Shown here one piece after another: positions 1 through 5,858 of a DNA stretch of 7,431 nucleotides (positions are counted from its first letter, which is position 1; every line of letters begins with the position of its first letter). Origin of the DNA: Saprospiraceae bacterium (GTDB taxonomy: Bacteria; Bacteroidota; Bacteroidia; Chitinophagales; Saprospiraceae); NCBI GenBank assembly GCA_013042795.1, contig JABDPK010000078.1, positions 1-7,431 of the forward strand, given 5' to 3'. The notes under the pieces were generated by a model that worked only from the letters and a program-made list of their open reading frames with translations, did not search any database and was not told where the DNA came from. A program made the position numbers and the translations under genes.

Positions 1-593
1 CCATTGAACGTACAATCACTATCGCATGCGTATTGGAGGCAGGAAGAAATACATTCCTGCATGCCATCCGAAATCGGGTTGAATTCAAGTTCCGGGACGA
101 TAGTTTCACAAGTCTCCGCAAAAGTGCATTCGTTAATATCTGACATTTGAATTTCGAATTCGCCACAACCATCCTCAAATGAAGTAATATGAATTAATAC
201 CTCAGCATAACAATTTGGGAGTGAAAAGCTCCTGGTTTCAAAACCGGAACAATCCGATTTTTCAATAAGCGATAAATTAGTACAGGAGCCCGAATAGAAT
301 TCTATACCTATCGGTCCATCAATACTTAAATTGCTGATTTCAATCAGGCTACCGTTATTTGCAGGTGTAAAGCTGTACCAAATGCCATTTTCCATTGATC
401 CACAAAGATCAATACTTTCAATACCGGCGCAACAGGTGTTCCCGTTGACAGACCCTGATATCGGAATTGCTTCCTGGCAAAGGTCATTTGCAGGTTTAGG
501 TGTGCTAGAACAATCTATTTGCCCATAGGCAAGATTGTTTACCAGAGTACATATCATAAAGATATATACATAGGTATATCCCAGGTTTCTCAT
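1..593 (-). CDS. Secreted cysteine-rich protein, N-terminal part (partial at left edge)
   Basis: An open frame starts at the ATG at 593-591 and stays open for 197 codons to the window edge, so the C-terminus is missing. Residues 1-24 form a signal peptide: an Arg near the start, a hydrophobic stretch at about 8-18, and an Ala-Tyr-Gly cleavage site before Gln25. The mature part is exported and has about 15 Cys in 173 residues. Residues 34-150 resemble the pre-peptidase-C-like beta-sandwich units common in large Bacteroidota surface proteins. The visible marks are NDLCQEAIPIS (36-46), GIWYSFTPANNG (70-81) and FYSGSC (99-104). From about 154 a second, denser cysteine segment begins (NEC, ETC, QEC, SSC, YAC, SDC). 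Such proteins are often long, multidomain and exported by the type IX system, but the C-terminal sorting domain would lie outside the window, so this is inference. The gene is divergent from the exported protein at 851. No enzyme domain is visible and the function is unknown. Confidence 0.8.
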   Translation of the reverse strand, partial: MRNLGYTYVYIFMICTLVNNLAYGQIDCSSTPKPANDLCQEAIPISGSVNGNTCCAGIESIDLCGSMENGIWYSFTPANNGSLIEISNLSIDGPIGIEFYSGSCTNLSLIEKSDCSGFETRSFSLPNCYAEVLIHITSFEDGCGEFEIQMSDINECTFAETCETIVPELEFNPISDGMQECISSCLQYACDSDCTFN

Positions 594-654
594 ATGTAAG
601 TAAAGTGTTGAAGAAACTTATAGTGGAGTTAAATCCAGATTCCAGCTATAATTC

Positions 655-678
655 TCTTATTAGTAAAATCCAATAAGA
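655..678. repeat. Short inverted repeat in the leader of the minus-strand gene
   Basis: TCTTATT (655-661) and AATAAGA (672-678) are complementary 7-base arms around a 10-base loop. The element lies between the candidate minus-strand promoter and the ATG at 593. It could form a weak leader hairpin or a protein-binding dyad. It is AT-rich and short enough to arise by chance. Confidence 0.25.
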
Positions 679-699
679 AGGGTGAGACAAAATTCATAC

Positions 700-735
700 C
701 AAAATTATGGTAATTCTGTATTTTATGCATGAAAA
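700..735 (-). promoter_or_regulatory. Possible Bacteroidota-type promoter for the secreted protein
   Basis: On the minus strand TAATTTTG (707 to 700) matches the -7 consensus TAnnTTTG exactly. The -33 element is weak: a TTTTC at 735-731, 23 bases upstream, instead of TTTG. Transcription would start near 694 and leave a leader of about 100 nt. The -7 match is seen; its use as a promoter is inferred. Confidence 0.35.
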
Positions 736-850
736 TAGGCTATTTATATCTTATTGGCTAAACTTATGAAATGTCGGGGATGTTAAATTTTCGTGAATTA
801 TATTATTGCTTTTATCTCTATTTAGTGAAATTAGCGTTCTTATTAATAAA

Positions 851-1435
851 ATGATCCAAATGTTAAAGAAGCAGATATCGGTTTTCCTGGTGGTACTTTT
901 TGTTTTATCAGTATCAACGGATGTATTTTCTCAAAGAAGAACAAGTAAAAGAACGTCCTCCAGAGACAGGGACAGGCAGGAACAGAAAGTAAGTTTTACA
1001 GATAAATTGAATCATGAGATCAATTTAGGAAATATTGGTATCGGTTCCGGGTTCAGTATTTCCCTGAAAGGAACGACAGCATATAAGCCCCTTGAACAAG
1101 TTTCAATCGGTGGCGGAGGAAAGTTTCTCTACATATTTGCCAATCGGTTCCAAGGCCCTGACGAGTCTTATTTTGATTATGGGGGATTATTGTTTGCACG
1201 AGTAAAAGTGACTGAGAACTTTTACCTGCAGGGTGAATATGATTTCGTTTCCTTTGACCAGGGTCTCAATTTTGATCGCAAAAACCTGACCTTCCCACTC
1301 TTTGGTGGTGGATATATGAGTGGCTACGGACCATGGAAATATGGCATACAACTGCTGTTTGTTGCCAGTGAAGAAGCCAGGGATCAAATGTTTACGACTA
1401 TCGATTACTGGATCACATTTTCCTATAATTTCTAA
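851..1435 (+). CDS. Small exported protein, probable outer-membrane beta-barrel
   Basis: The protein is 194 aa from the ATG at 851. A second ATG at 860 gives 191 aa with a more compact signal peptide. The frame is open back to a TTG at 806, but the extra residues would only displace the signal peptide, so I reject that start. Residues 5-27 form the signal peptide (LysLys, a hydrophobic core at 9-22, cleavage after VFS before Gln28). An unusual Arg/Ser-rich linker follows at 29-43. The rest alternates polar and hydrophobic or aromatic residues, with Gly-rich turns (GNIGIGSGF, IGGGGKF, FGGGYMSGYG), and ends in Tyr-Asn-Phe. A terminal Phe is typical of outer-membrane barrels folded by the BAM machinery. 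The layout resembles small Bacteroidota barrel proteins that databases sometimes mislabel as alpha-ketoglutarate decarboxylase; nothing here looks like an enzyme. The function is unknown and no clear promoter was found upstream. Confidence 0.8.
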   Translation: MIQMLKKQISVFLVVLFVLSVSTDVFSQRRTSKRTSSRDRDRQEQKVSFTDKLNHEINLGNIGIGSGFSISLKGTTAYKPLEQVSIGGGGKFLYIFANRFQGPDESYFDYGGLLFARVKVTENFYLQGEYDFVSFDQGLNFDRKNLTFPLFGGGYMSGYGPWKYGIQLLFVASEEARDQMFTTIDYWITFSYNF

Positions 1436-3879
1436 AATTTAATATCCAGTCCAAGAAGGAAGTTGAATCCTGCCTGGGGATAATGGAAGTTCTCTGTGAT
1501 CAGTGATCCAAAAATATAACTATAGGTATATCCATTGGCTGAATATTTTTGATCCAATACATTGTTCAGTCTTAAACTGAATTCTATATTATCGATAATC
1601 CGGGGGTTTATTTTATACCTGAATACAATGTCATTGACAAGATAAGGATCCAGGCTTCTGTCCTTGTTACCAGTGTTATCCAGGTACTGTCTTCCCACAA
1701 ATTTACTCTGTAAAGTGGCCGTAAAGCCTTTTGTCAAATTGTATGATAAATCAGAAGACGCAACTATCGAAGGTGAAAATGCAATTGGCGTATCTTCAAA
1801 TTTGTTAATGGTCGTTTCATAACTGCCATAATCTATGATCCTTTCATCGAACTCCCTGATCCTGTTATGACTTAGAGAAGTTATCAGACTGTAATCAAAC
1901 TTCTCCGAAGCCTGGTGTGCCAATGAAAACTCCACCCCTGCCCTGTAGCTATTGTCAACATTAGTCCTGACCGGGGCCCCGACATCATTGACAGCTCCAG
2001 TCACAACAAGCTGGTTCTTATAAAGCATATAGTAGGCATCGAGAGCCAGTGTCATTGAAGAATTCGCTGATTTAAATCCTGCTTCAAAATCATGCAATGT
2101 CTCTGATTTGGGCACACTGCTGCCAATAGCATCTATAAAATCAGACCTGACCGGCTCACGTTCACCTTTTGCATAACTGAAAAATAACTGCCTGTTTTTA
2201 TCAAATCGATATGTCAAACCTGCCTTGGGATTTATAAAAGTATAACTCGTGTCTACTGAAACCGGTATTAGGTCATTATCGATTCCATCAACGGTATAAT
2301 TTATTTTTCTGAATTGTACATCTCCGAACAATATGATTTTATCATTCAATGCCCATTCTGTCTTTGTATATAAATTCAGGTCATTTTTATTTCCTGTATT
2401 GTCATAGTAATATCGTTCAGGTTCTGTAATAACAATATCATCAGCCCAGATCACCTGTCCGAAATGATCGCCGATATAACGATTAAAAGAACCACCAACA
2501 ACGATGGACAAGTCCGGATTAAATTCATATTGGCTGTTTATGATAAGTCCAAAGAAATCATTGTCGAGCCACCGTCTACGCACAAGATCAGTATTTACCG
2601 GCTCAAAATCCAAACCATAATCTCTAAGGTTGTCCAGCACCCTGTATTCTTCAAAGAAACCCTTACCCTTGGTATAATGCAAAGTGGTATTCAAAACCAA
2701 TGAAGGTGTAAGTTGCAAGGCATGTAATAACTGGTAATGAGTCTGCCTGTAGTCATCAACCTGGTTTTCGTATGTATAATAATTATAGGTCCGTCCACTT
2801 GTGAACAGGTTGACCGAGTCTGCTTCGGTTTGGTAAATGACACCCAGGTTATTATAATAATGATCAGTTAATGATATCTCATCTGATAGCAGTGCTTCAG
2901 GCGTCCCCCACCAGGATTGATAGGTTCTTTCTTTTCCTGAAAAAACATTAAGTCGCAATGATGATTTTTCATTTACCCTGGCTGCTGAAAAATACCAGGA
3001 ATTCAAATCCGATGATGCCCTGTCTATATATCCGTCTGACTGAATGAGTGAATACCTGCCTTCAATCTGGAAAGCGTCATTGATCAACCCTGTATTCATA
3101 GAAACCCCAAATTTCTTGGTATCGAATGACCCGTAAGACGTATTTATTTCCACAAAGGAATTCTGGTATATCTGGCCGGTGTTAAGTCCTATTGATGCAC
3201 CAAAAGCACCTGCACCGTTTGTGGAGGGCCCTACCCCTCTTTGCAATTGAATATTTTCAACACTGCTTGCAAAATCCGGAAGATCCACCCAGAAAACACC
3301 ATGACTTTCACTGTCATTGAGAGGAACTCCATTGATCGTCACATTGATCCTTGTGGCGTCAGATCCCCTGACACGCATTCCTGTATAACCCACACCTGCA
3401 CCTGCATCTGAAGTCACAACTACCGACGGCATCATCCTGAACAGGTAAGGTACATCCTGTACAGAATGGGCTTCTTCAATTTCCTCTTTATTCATATCGG
3501 AATAACTGAAGGGGGAACTCGATTCCAGGCGATTCGCTATAAGTTGAATTTCATCAAGTTTATAATAAGTACCTATCATAGATAAATCCATCGTGAGATT
3601 GTCATTTAAAATGATATCTACTACTAAATCTTCATAACCGACATAACTGCATTTGAGCTTATAGTTACCTGCAGGAATACCTTCAAGCTTGAAATTTCCC
3701 CTGTCATCAGTAATACCTGCAAAGTTAGAATCCGGAATAAATACAGAAGCTGCAATCAATTGCTCTCCTGATTCATTGGTCAGCTTTCCACTGATCGAGT
3801 ATTGTCCTGAAAGCACAGACACATAAAAGAAAAGAATCACAAAAAGGCACGCGTTTTTCATCGAGAATAATTTTACCAT
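1432..3879 (-). CDS. TonB-dependent outer-membrane receptor, probable thiamine uptake
   Basis: This receptor probably imports thiamine or a related compound through the outer membrane, powered by TonB-ExbBD. From the ATG at 3879 it is 815 aa, a normal length. An alternative ATG at 3861 gives 809 aa. Residues 1-25 are the signal peptide, cleaved before Gln26. About 27-105 is a carboxypeptidase-regulatory-like beta-sandwich, with GITDDRGNFKLEGIPAGNY at 55-73. A short LDEIQLIANR segment at 108-117 precedes the plug. The plug (about 121-235) contains MRVRGSDATRINVTINGVP and ends in a Gly/Ala-rich stretch, GVGPSTNGAGAFGASI. The remainder is the barrel, rich in Tyr and Asn, closing with LGLDIKF. 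The frame continues upstream to a TTG at 4002, but those 41 codons are the TPP aptamer, so the longer start is rejected. The thiamine assignment rests on the riboswitch; the barrel sequence alone does not give the ligand. Its stop codon overlaps that of the convergent gene. Confidence 0.9.
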   Translation of the reverse strand: MVKLFSMKNACLFVILFFYVSVLSGQYSISGKLTNESGEQLIAASVFIPDSNFAGITDDRGNFKLEGIPAGNYKLKCSYVGYEDLVVDIILNDNLTMDLSMIGTYYKLDEIQLIANRLESSSPFSYSDMNKEEIEEAHSVQDVPYLFRMMPSVVVTSDAGAGVGYTGMRVRGSDATRINVTINGVPLNDSESHGVFWVDLPDFASSVENIQLQRGVGPSTNGAGAFGASIGLNTGQIYQNSFVEINTSYGSFDTKKFGVSMNTGLINDAFQIEGRYSLIQSDGYIDRASSDLNSWYFSAARVNEKSSLRLNVFSGKERTYQSWWGTPEALLSDEISLTDHYYNNLGVIYQTEADSVNLFTSGRTYNYYTYENQVDDYRQTHYQLLHALQLTPSLVLNTTLHYTKGKGFFEEYRVLDNLRDYGLDFEPVNTDLVRRRWLDNDFFGLIINSQYEFNPDLSIVVGGSFNRYIGDHFGQVIWADDIVITEPERYYYDNTGNKNDLNLYTKTEWALNDKIILFGDVQFRKINYTVDGIDNDLIPVSVDTSYTFINPKAGLTYRFDKNRQLFFSYAKGEREPVRSDFIDAIGSSVPKSETLHDFEAGFKSANSSMTLALDAYYMLYKNQLVVTGAVNDVGAPVRTNVDNSYRAGVEFSLAHQASEKFDYSLITSLSHNRIREFDERIIDYGSYETTINKFEDTPIAFSPSIVASSDLSYNLTKGFTATLQSKFVGRQYLDNTGNKDRSLDPYLVNDIVFRYKINPRIIDNIEFSLRLNNVLDQKYSANGYTYSYIFGSLITENFHYPQAGFNFLLGLDIKF

Positions 3880-3910
3880 GATAATAAACGGAGTCTTAAA
3901 ACTTAAGTGA

Positions 3911-3996
3911 GGATACATTTCCCTTTCCGGCATTACCCGGACAGGTTCATTGGGTATGATCTCAGCTCCCGGATTAATTTCCAAGGCACCCCTTGA
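3911..3996 (-). ncRNA. TPP riboswitch (THI element) upstream of the TonB receptor
   Basis: Read on the minus strand, the conserved TPP aptamer elements occur in order. They are GGGGTGCC (3992-3985), GCTGAGAT (3966-3959), ATACCC (3957-3952), GAACCTG (3948-3942), CCGGGTAATGCCGG (3940-3927) and AAAGGGAAA (3926-3918). Helix P2 forms from GGGGU with UACCC. P3 can form from UUGGA (3984-3980) with UCCGG. P4 forms from CCU with AGG, and P5 from UCCGG with CCGGA around the GUAAUG loop. The CUGAGA loop that binds the pyrimidine moiety of TPP is intact. P1 is not clearly resolvable by eye. The first receptor ATG lies 32 bases downstream. The spacer has a small dyad (CTTAA/TTAAG, 3895-3907) but no GC-rich hairpin with a U-run, so control is more likely at translation initiation than by termination. 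High TPP is expected to lower receptor expression. Confidence 0.95.
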
Positions 3997-3999
3997 CAA

Positions 4000-4031
4000 C
4001 AAAGTTAGATCAATTCAACGCAATCATACAA
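4000..4031 (-). promoter_or_regulatory. Promoter for the riboswitch-receptor transcript
   Basis: On the minus strand TTG (4031-4029) lies 21 bases upstream of TAACTTTG (4007-4000), an exact match to the Bacteroidota -7 box TAnnTTTG with acceptable spacing. The predicted start of transcription is near 3994, immediately before the GGGG of the aptamer. The -33 box lies inside the last codons of the kinase gene. The motif is seen; its activity is inferred from the good positional fit with the aptamer. Confidence 0.6.
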
Positions 4032-4528
4032 TCATTGATCAATTTTTTACATTGATCAACCCTGTCATTCCCCTGACCCCGGATTATTTGATAAGGCCAT
4101 TCCAGCTTTTTTAATTCATTTTCATATTGCTGAAACAAATGAAGACGGTCATCTCGATTTTCCCTTAACGGATCAAATTCCCATTCGATGTCGGGGTACA
4201 TCAATAAGACGATATCAAAATCACTTTCAGACAAAGCGTCATCAATAAAGCCTGGATATCGTTTAAATCTGTACAGAAACCAAATCTTGAAATTCAGTAT
4301 ATAGGTATCCAGGATCACATTCTGGCCTGAATGTTCCCTGAAAATCCTGATATGTTCACTGGCCATATATGCAAGATCATCATAAGTATAGCCGGGACCA
4401 TTTTTTTCGAGATATTGCCTGGCATATTCCGGGATATATTGAAAGCCGAAATCTTCAGCCAGTTTGAGTGCCGTGCTTGTCTTCCCTGTTGATTCGGGTC
4501 CTGTGATCAGTACTTTCATACAGCTCAT
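4010..4528 (-). CDS. Stand-alone NadR-like P-loop kinase (AAA_28 family), vitamin kinase
   Basis: This is a 172-aa soluble P-loop protein resembling the ribosylnicotinamide kinase domain of NadR, without NadR's DNA-binding or adenylyltransferase domains. Visible marks are the Walker A GPESTGKT (10-17), then PEYARQYLE (33-41) and YTYDDLAYMA (47-56), which match the NadR kinase EYAREYLE / YDDL pattern. Further on are ILDTYILNFKIW (72-83) at the acidic position after the second strand, LMYPDIEWEFDPLRE (109-123) and the lid-like Arg/Asp region RDDRLHLFQQY (125-135). The ATG at 4528 overlaps the stop of the upstream transporter as ATGA, which implies translational coupling. A second ATG at 4519 would begin directly at MKVLITG and is also plausible. 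The kinase probably phosphorylates the vitamin brought in by its partner permease and so traps it. Nicotinamide riboside is the family default. Thiamine is possible given the adjacent TPP aptamer and the absence of a thiamine pyrophosphokinase gene in the window. Confidence 0.85.
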   Translation of the reverse strand: MSCMKVLITGPESTGKTSTALKLAEDFGFQYIPEYARQYLEKNGPGYTYDDLAYMASEHIRIFREHSGQNVILDTYILNFKIWFLYRFKRYPGFIDDALSESDFDIVLLMYPDIEWEFDPLRENRDDRLHLFQQYENELKKLEWPYQIIRGQGNDRVDQCKKLINDCMIALN

Positions 4529-5076
4529 TGCATGGATTTTTTCCAGGAAAAGTAACCGAATATCGAAAGCAGGAAATAAATAACCATTAAGCCTGAATAA
4601 AATTCAAGGCCCCTGTCAGCGTATAACCATATTGAAAATCCATTGATCATTATCCAGAGTAACCATGCTGACAATATTTTATGTGCCTCCATATAACTGG
4701 CCAGGAAACTGAATATTGTAGATACAGCATCAGCATATGGCCTGGCAGCATCTGTTGCAGTACTAAAGTATTTTCCGAGTGCGAAACTAAATATCACTCC
4801 TGTTACAACAACAATCATATGGTAAATTGTTCCTACCGATCGAACCTTTTCATTCGCCCGATCAATCTTTCTCCATGTGTGAATACCATAGAATCCAATA
4901 AATACATAATAGAAATACAATATGGATTCGGAATATAGTTTGGTATAGTAAAAAAGCACTATGCTGCTTAATGATGAGAGGATACCAAAAAACCAGCACC
5001 AGATATTTTGCCGGATCAGGAGTACAATAAAACAAAGACCGGTGATTACAGCGAATATTTCCAGACCAAGCAACAT
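4525..5076 (-). CDS. pnuC: PnuC-family inner-membrane vitamin transporter
   Basis: The protein is 183 aa and very hydrophobic, with about seven membrane segments at roughly 3-22, 25-45, 50-68, 83-101, 112-129, 134-152 and 158-178. This matches PnuC-type facilitators, as do the W-x-W near the second helix (26-28), the LFYYTKLYSESILYFYYV stretch (41-58), the W-x-x-W at 138-141 followed by Asn145, and the LYADRGLEFYSGL segment (151-163). PnuC proteins take up nicotinamide riboside. The PnuT relatives take up thiamine and PnuX relatives riboflavin, and the substrate cannot be assigned from sequence by eye. Uptake in this family depends on intracellular phosphorylation, which fits the overlapping kinase gene just downstream. 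The ATG at 5076 gives a complete first helix. No riboswitch core was found in the 197 bases upstream, so this gene appears not to lie behind the TPP aptamer that precedes the receptor. Confidence 0.88.
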   Translation of the reverse strand: MLLGLEIFAVITGLCFIVLLIRQNIWCWFFGILSSLSSIVLFYYTKLYSESILYFYYVFIGFYGIHTWRKIDRANEKVRSVGTIYHMIVVVTGVIFSFALGKYFSTATDAARPYADAVSTIFSFLASYMEAHKILSAWLLWIMINGFSIWLYADRGLEFYSGLMVIYFLLSIFGYFSWKKSMQ

Positions 5077-5158
5077 AAAAATTCCTTGTTTTAAATTTAA
5101 TTTAAGCGAAAGATAAAACTTATAATATCCTTACTCTTTTAATACTTGATTTTAAAAA

Positions 5159-5172
5159 AATAAGAGCTTATT
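5159..5172. repeat. 14-bp dyad in the divergent pnuC / era-operon spacer
   Basis: AATAAG and CTTATT are complementary arms around a central AG (5159-5172), in the AT-rich 197-base spacer between two divergent transcription units. It could be an operator for either side. Being short and AT-rich, it could also be chance. Nothing else of note was seen in the spacer apart from the -7 box at 5261. Confidence 0.3.
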
Positions 5173-5260
5173 AGAGAAGCCAGGCGATAGTAATTTCTTA
5201 TTTATCCCGATAATTCAACTACTTTCTATTTACTAATACAAATCCGAAGCTTAATTGAAA

Positions 5261-5268
5261 TATATTTG
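5261..5268 (+). promoter_or_regulatory. -7 box of a probable leaderless promoter for the era operon
   Basis: TATATTTG matches the Bacteroidota -7 consensus TAnnTTTG exactly and ends only 5 bases before the ATG at 5274. Transcription would then start at or next to the initiation codon. No good TTTG was found 19-23 bases upstream, which lowers confidence. Confidence 0.4.
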
Positions 5269-5273
5269 CAGAT

Positions 5274-5858
5274 ATGCATGACATAGAACCATATTTCAAA
5301 TGGCGCCAATACTATGATGCGGCTTCTGATAAACAATCCCCATTCTTTGGAAGGGAATACAGTGAATTTACCTTTACAAATAAGGTATATAATTACTTTA
5401 TTCATCCGCAATGGGATGCGATGGGATCTGCCACATTGTACATCAAGGTTTTATTTGCAGATTATGATGAAAAATATGCATTAATTGAATTGATCGGTGA
5501 ATGGAATGATTGCCTGAATAATGATATCATGTTCCTGAAAAGGCACTTCGCTGACCATCTGATAGACAAAGGCATCACAAAATTTGTTCTTTTCTGTGAT
5601 AATGTTTTGAACTTTCATGGCTCGGATGACAGTTACTATGAGGAATGGTGGGATGATGTCAAAGAAGAGGAAGGATGGATCTGTATGGTCAATACGCATG
5701 ATCATGTGCTTGACGAAATGGAAAGCAGCAAAATCCAGTACTATTGTAATATAGGATATGAATTCAATGATCTCAACTGGCGAAAAGGACATCCGAAAAA
5801 TGCTTTTCTTGAAATCAACCATATCATTCACACCAGAACCAAACAACTGAACTATTGA
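5274..5858 (+). CDS. Conserved hypothetical protein encoded upstream of era
   Basis: This is a 194-aa soluble protein with no signal peptide or membrane segment. It is strongly acidic and rich in aromatic residues, especially Trp and Tyr. Recognisable patches are PYFKWRQYYD (6-15), SPFFGREYSEF (22-32), YFIHPQWDAMGS (41-52), LIGEWND (73-79) and the YYEEWWDDVKEEEGW segment. From memory, proteins with this pattern occur in many Bacteroidota next to era, but I know of no assigned function and no catalytic motif stands out. The ATG at 5274 is the only Met before the conserved N-terminal patch. The gene ends in TGA at 5856-5858, overlapping the era start by four bases, so it is probably translationally coupled to era. 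A role connected to ribosome maturation is possible from context only. Confidence 0.85.
   Translation: MHDIEPYFKWRQYYDAASDKQSPFFGREYSEFTFTNKVYNYFIHPQWDAMGSATLYIKVLFADYDEKYALIELIGEWNDCLNNDIMFLKRHFADHLIDKGITKFVLFCDNVLNFHGSDDSYYEEWWDDVKEEEGWICMVNTHDHVLDEMESSKIQYYCNIGYEFNDLNWRKGHPKNAFLEINHIIHTRTKQLNY

Noticed and set aside
331..528. 65-aa plus-strand open frame
   Set aside because: It is antisense to the secreted protein, whose minus-strand frame has a signal peptide and a coherent domain pattern.
806..850. Upstream TTG start for the small exported protein
   Set aside because: It adds 15 residues before the Lys-led signal peptide; the ATG at 851 or 860 gives a normal export signal.
3895..3907. 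CTTAA/TTAAG hairpin after the aptamer as a terminator
   Set aside because: The five AT-only or near-AT pairs with a 3-base loop and no following U-run do not make an intrinsic terminator.
3880..4002. Receptor N-terminal extension from the TTG at 4002
   Set aside because: The 41 codons coincide with the TPP aptamer and would place non-hydrophobic residues ahead of a good signal peptide.
5077..5273. Possible second riboswitch upstream of pnuC
   Set aside because: No CTGAGA, GGGGTGC or other recognisable aptamer core is present on the minus strand; the spacer is short and AT-rich.
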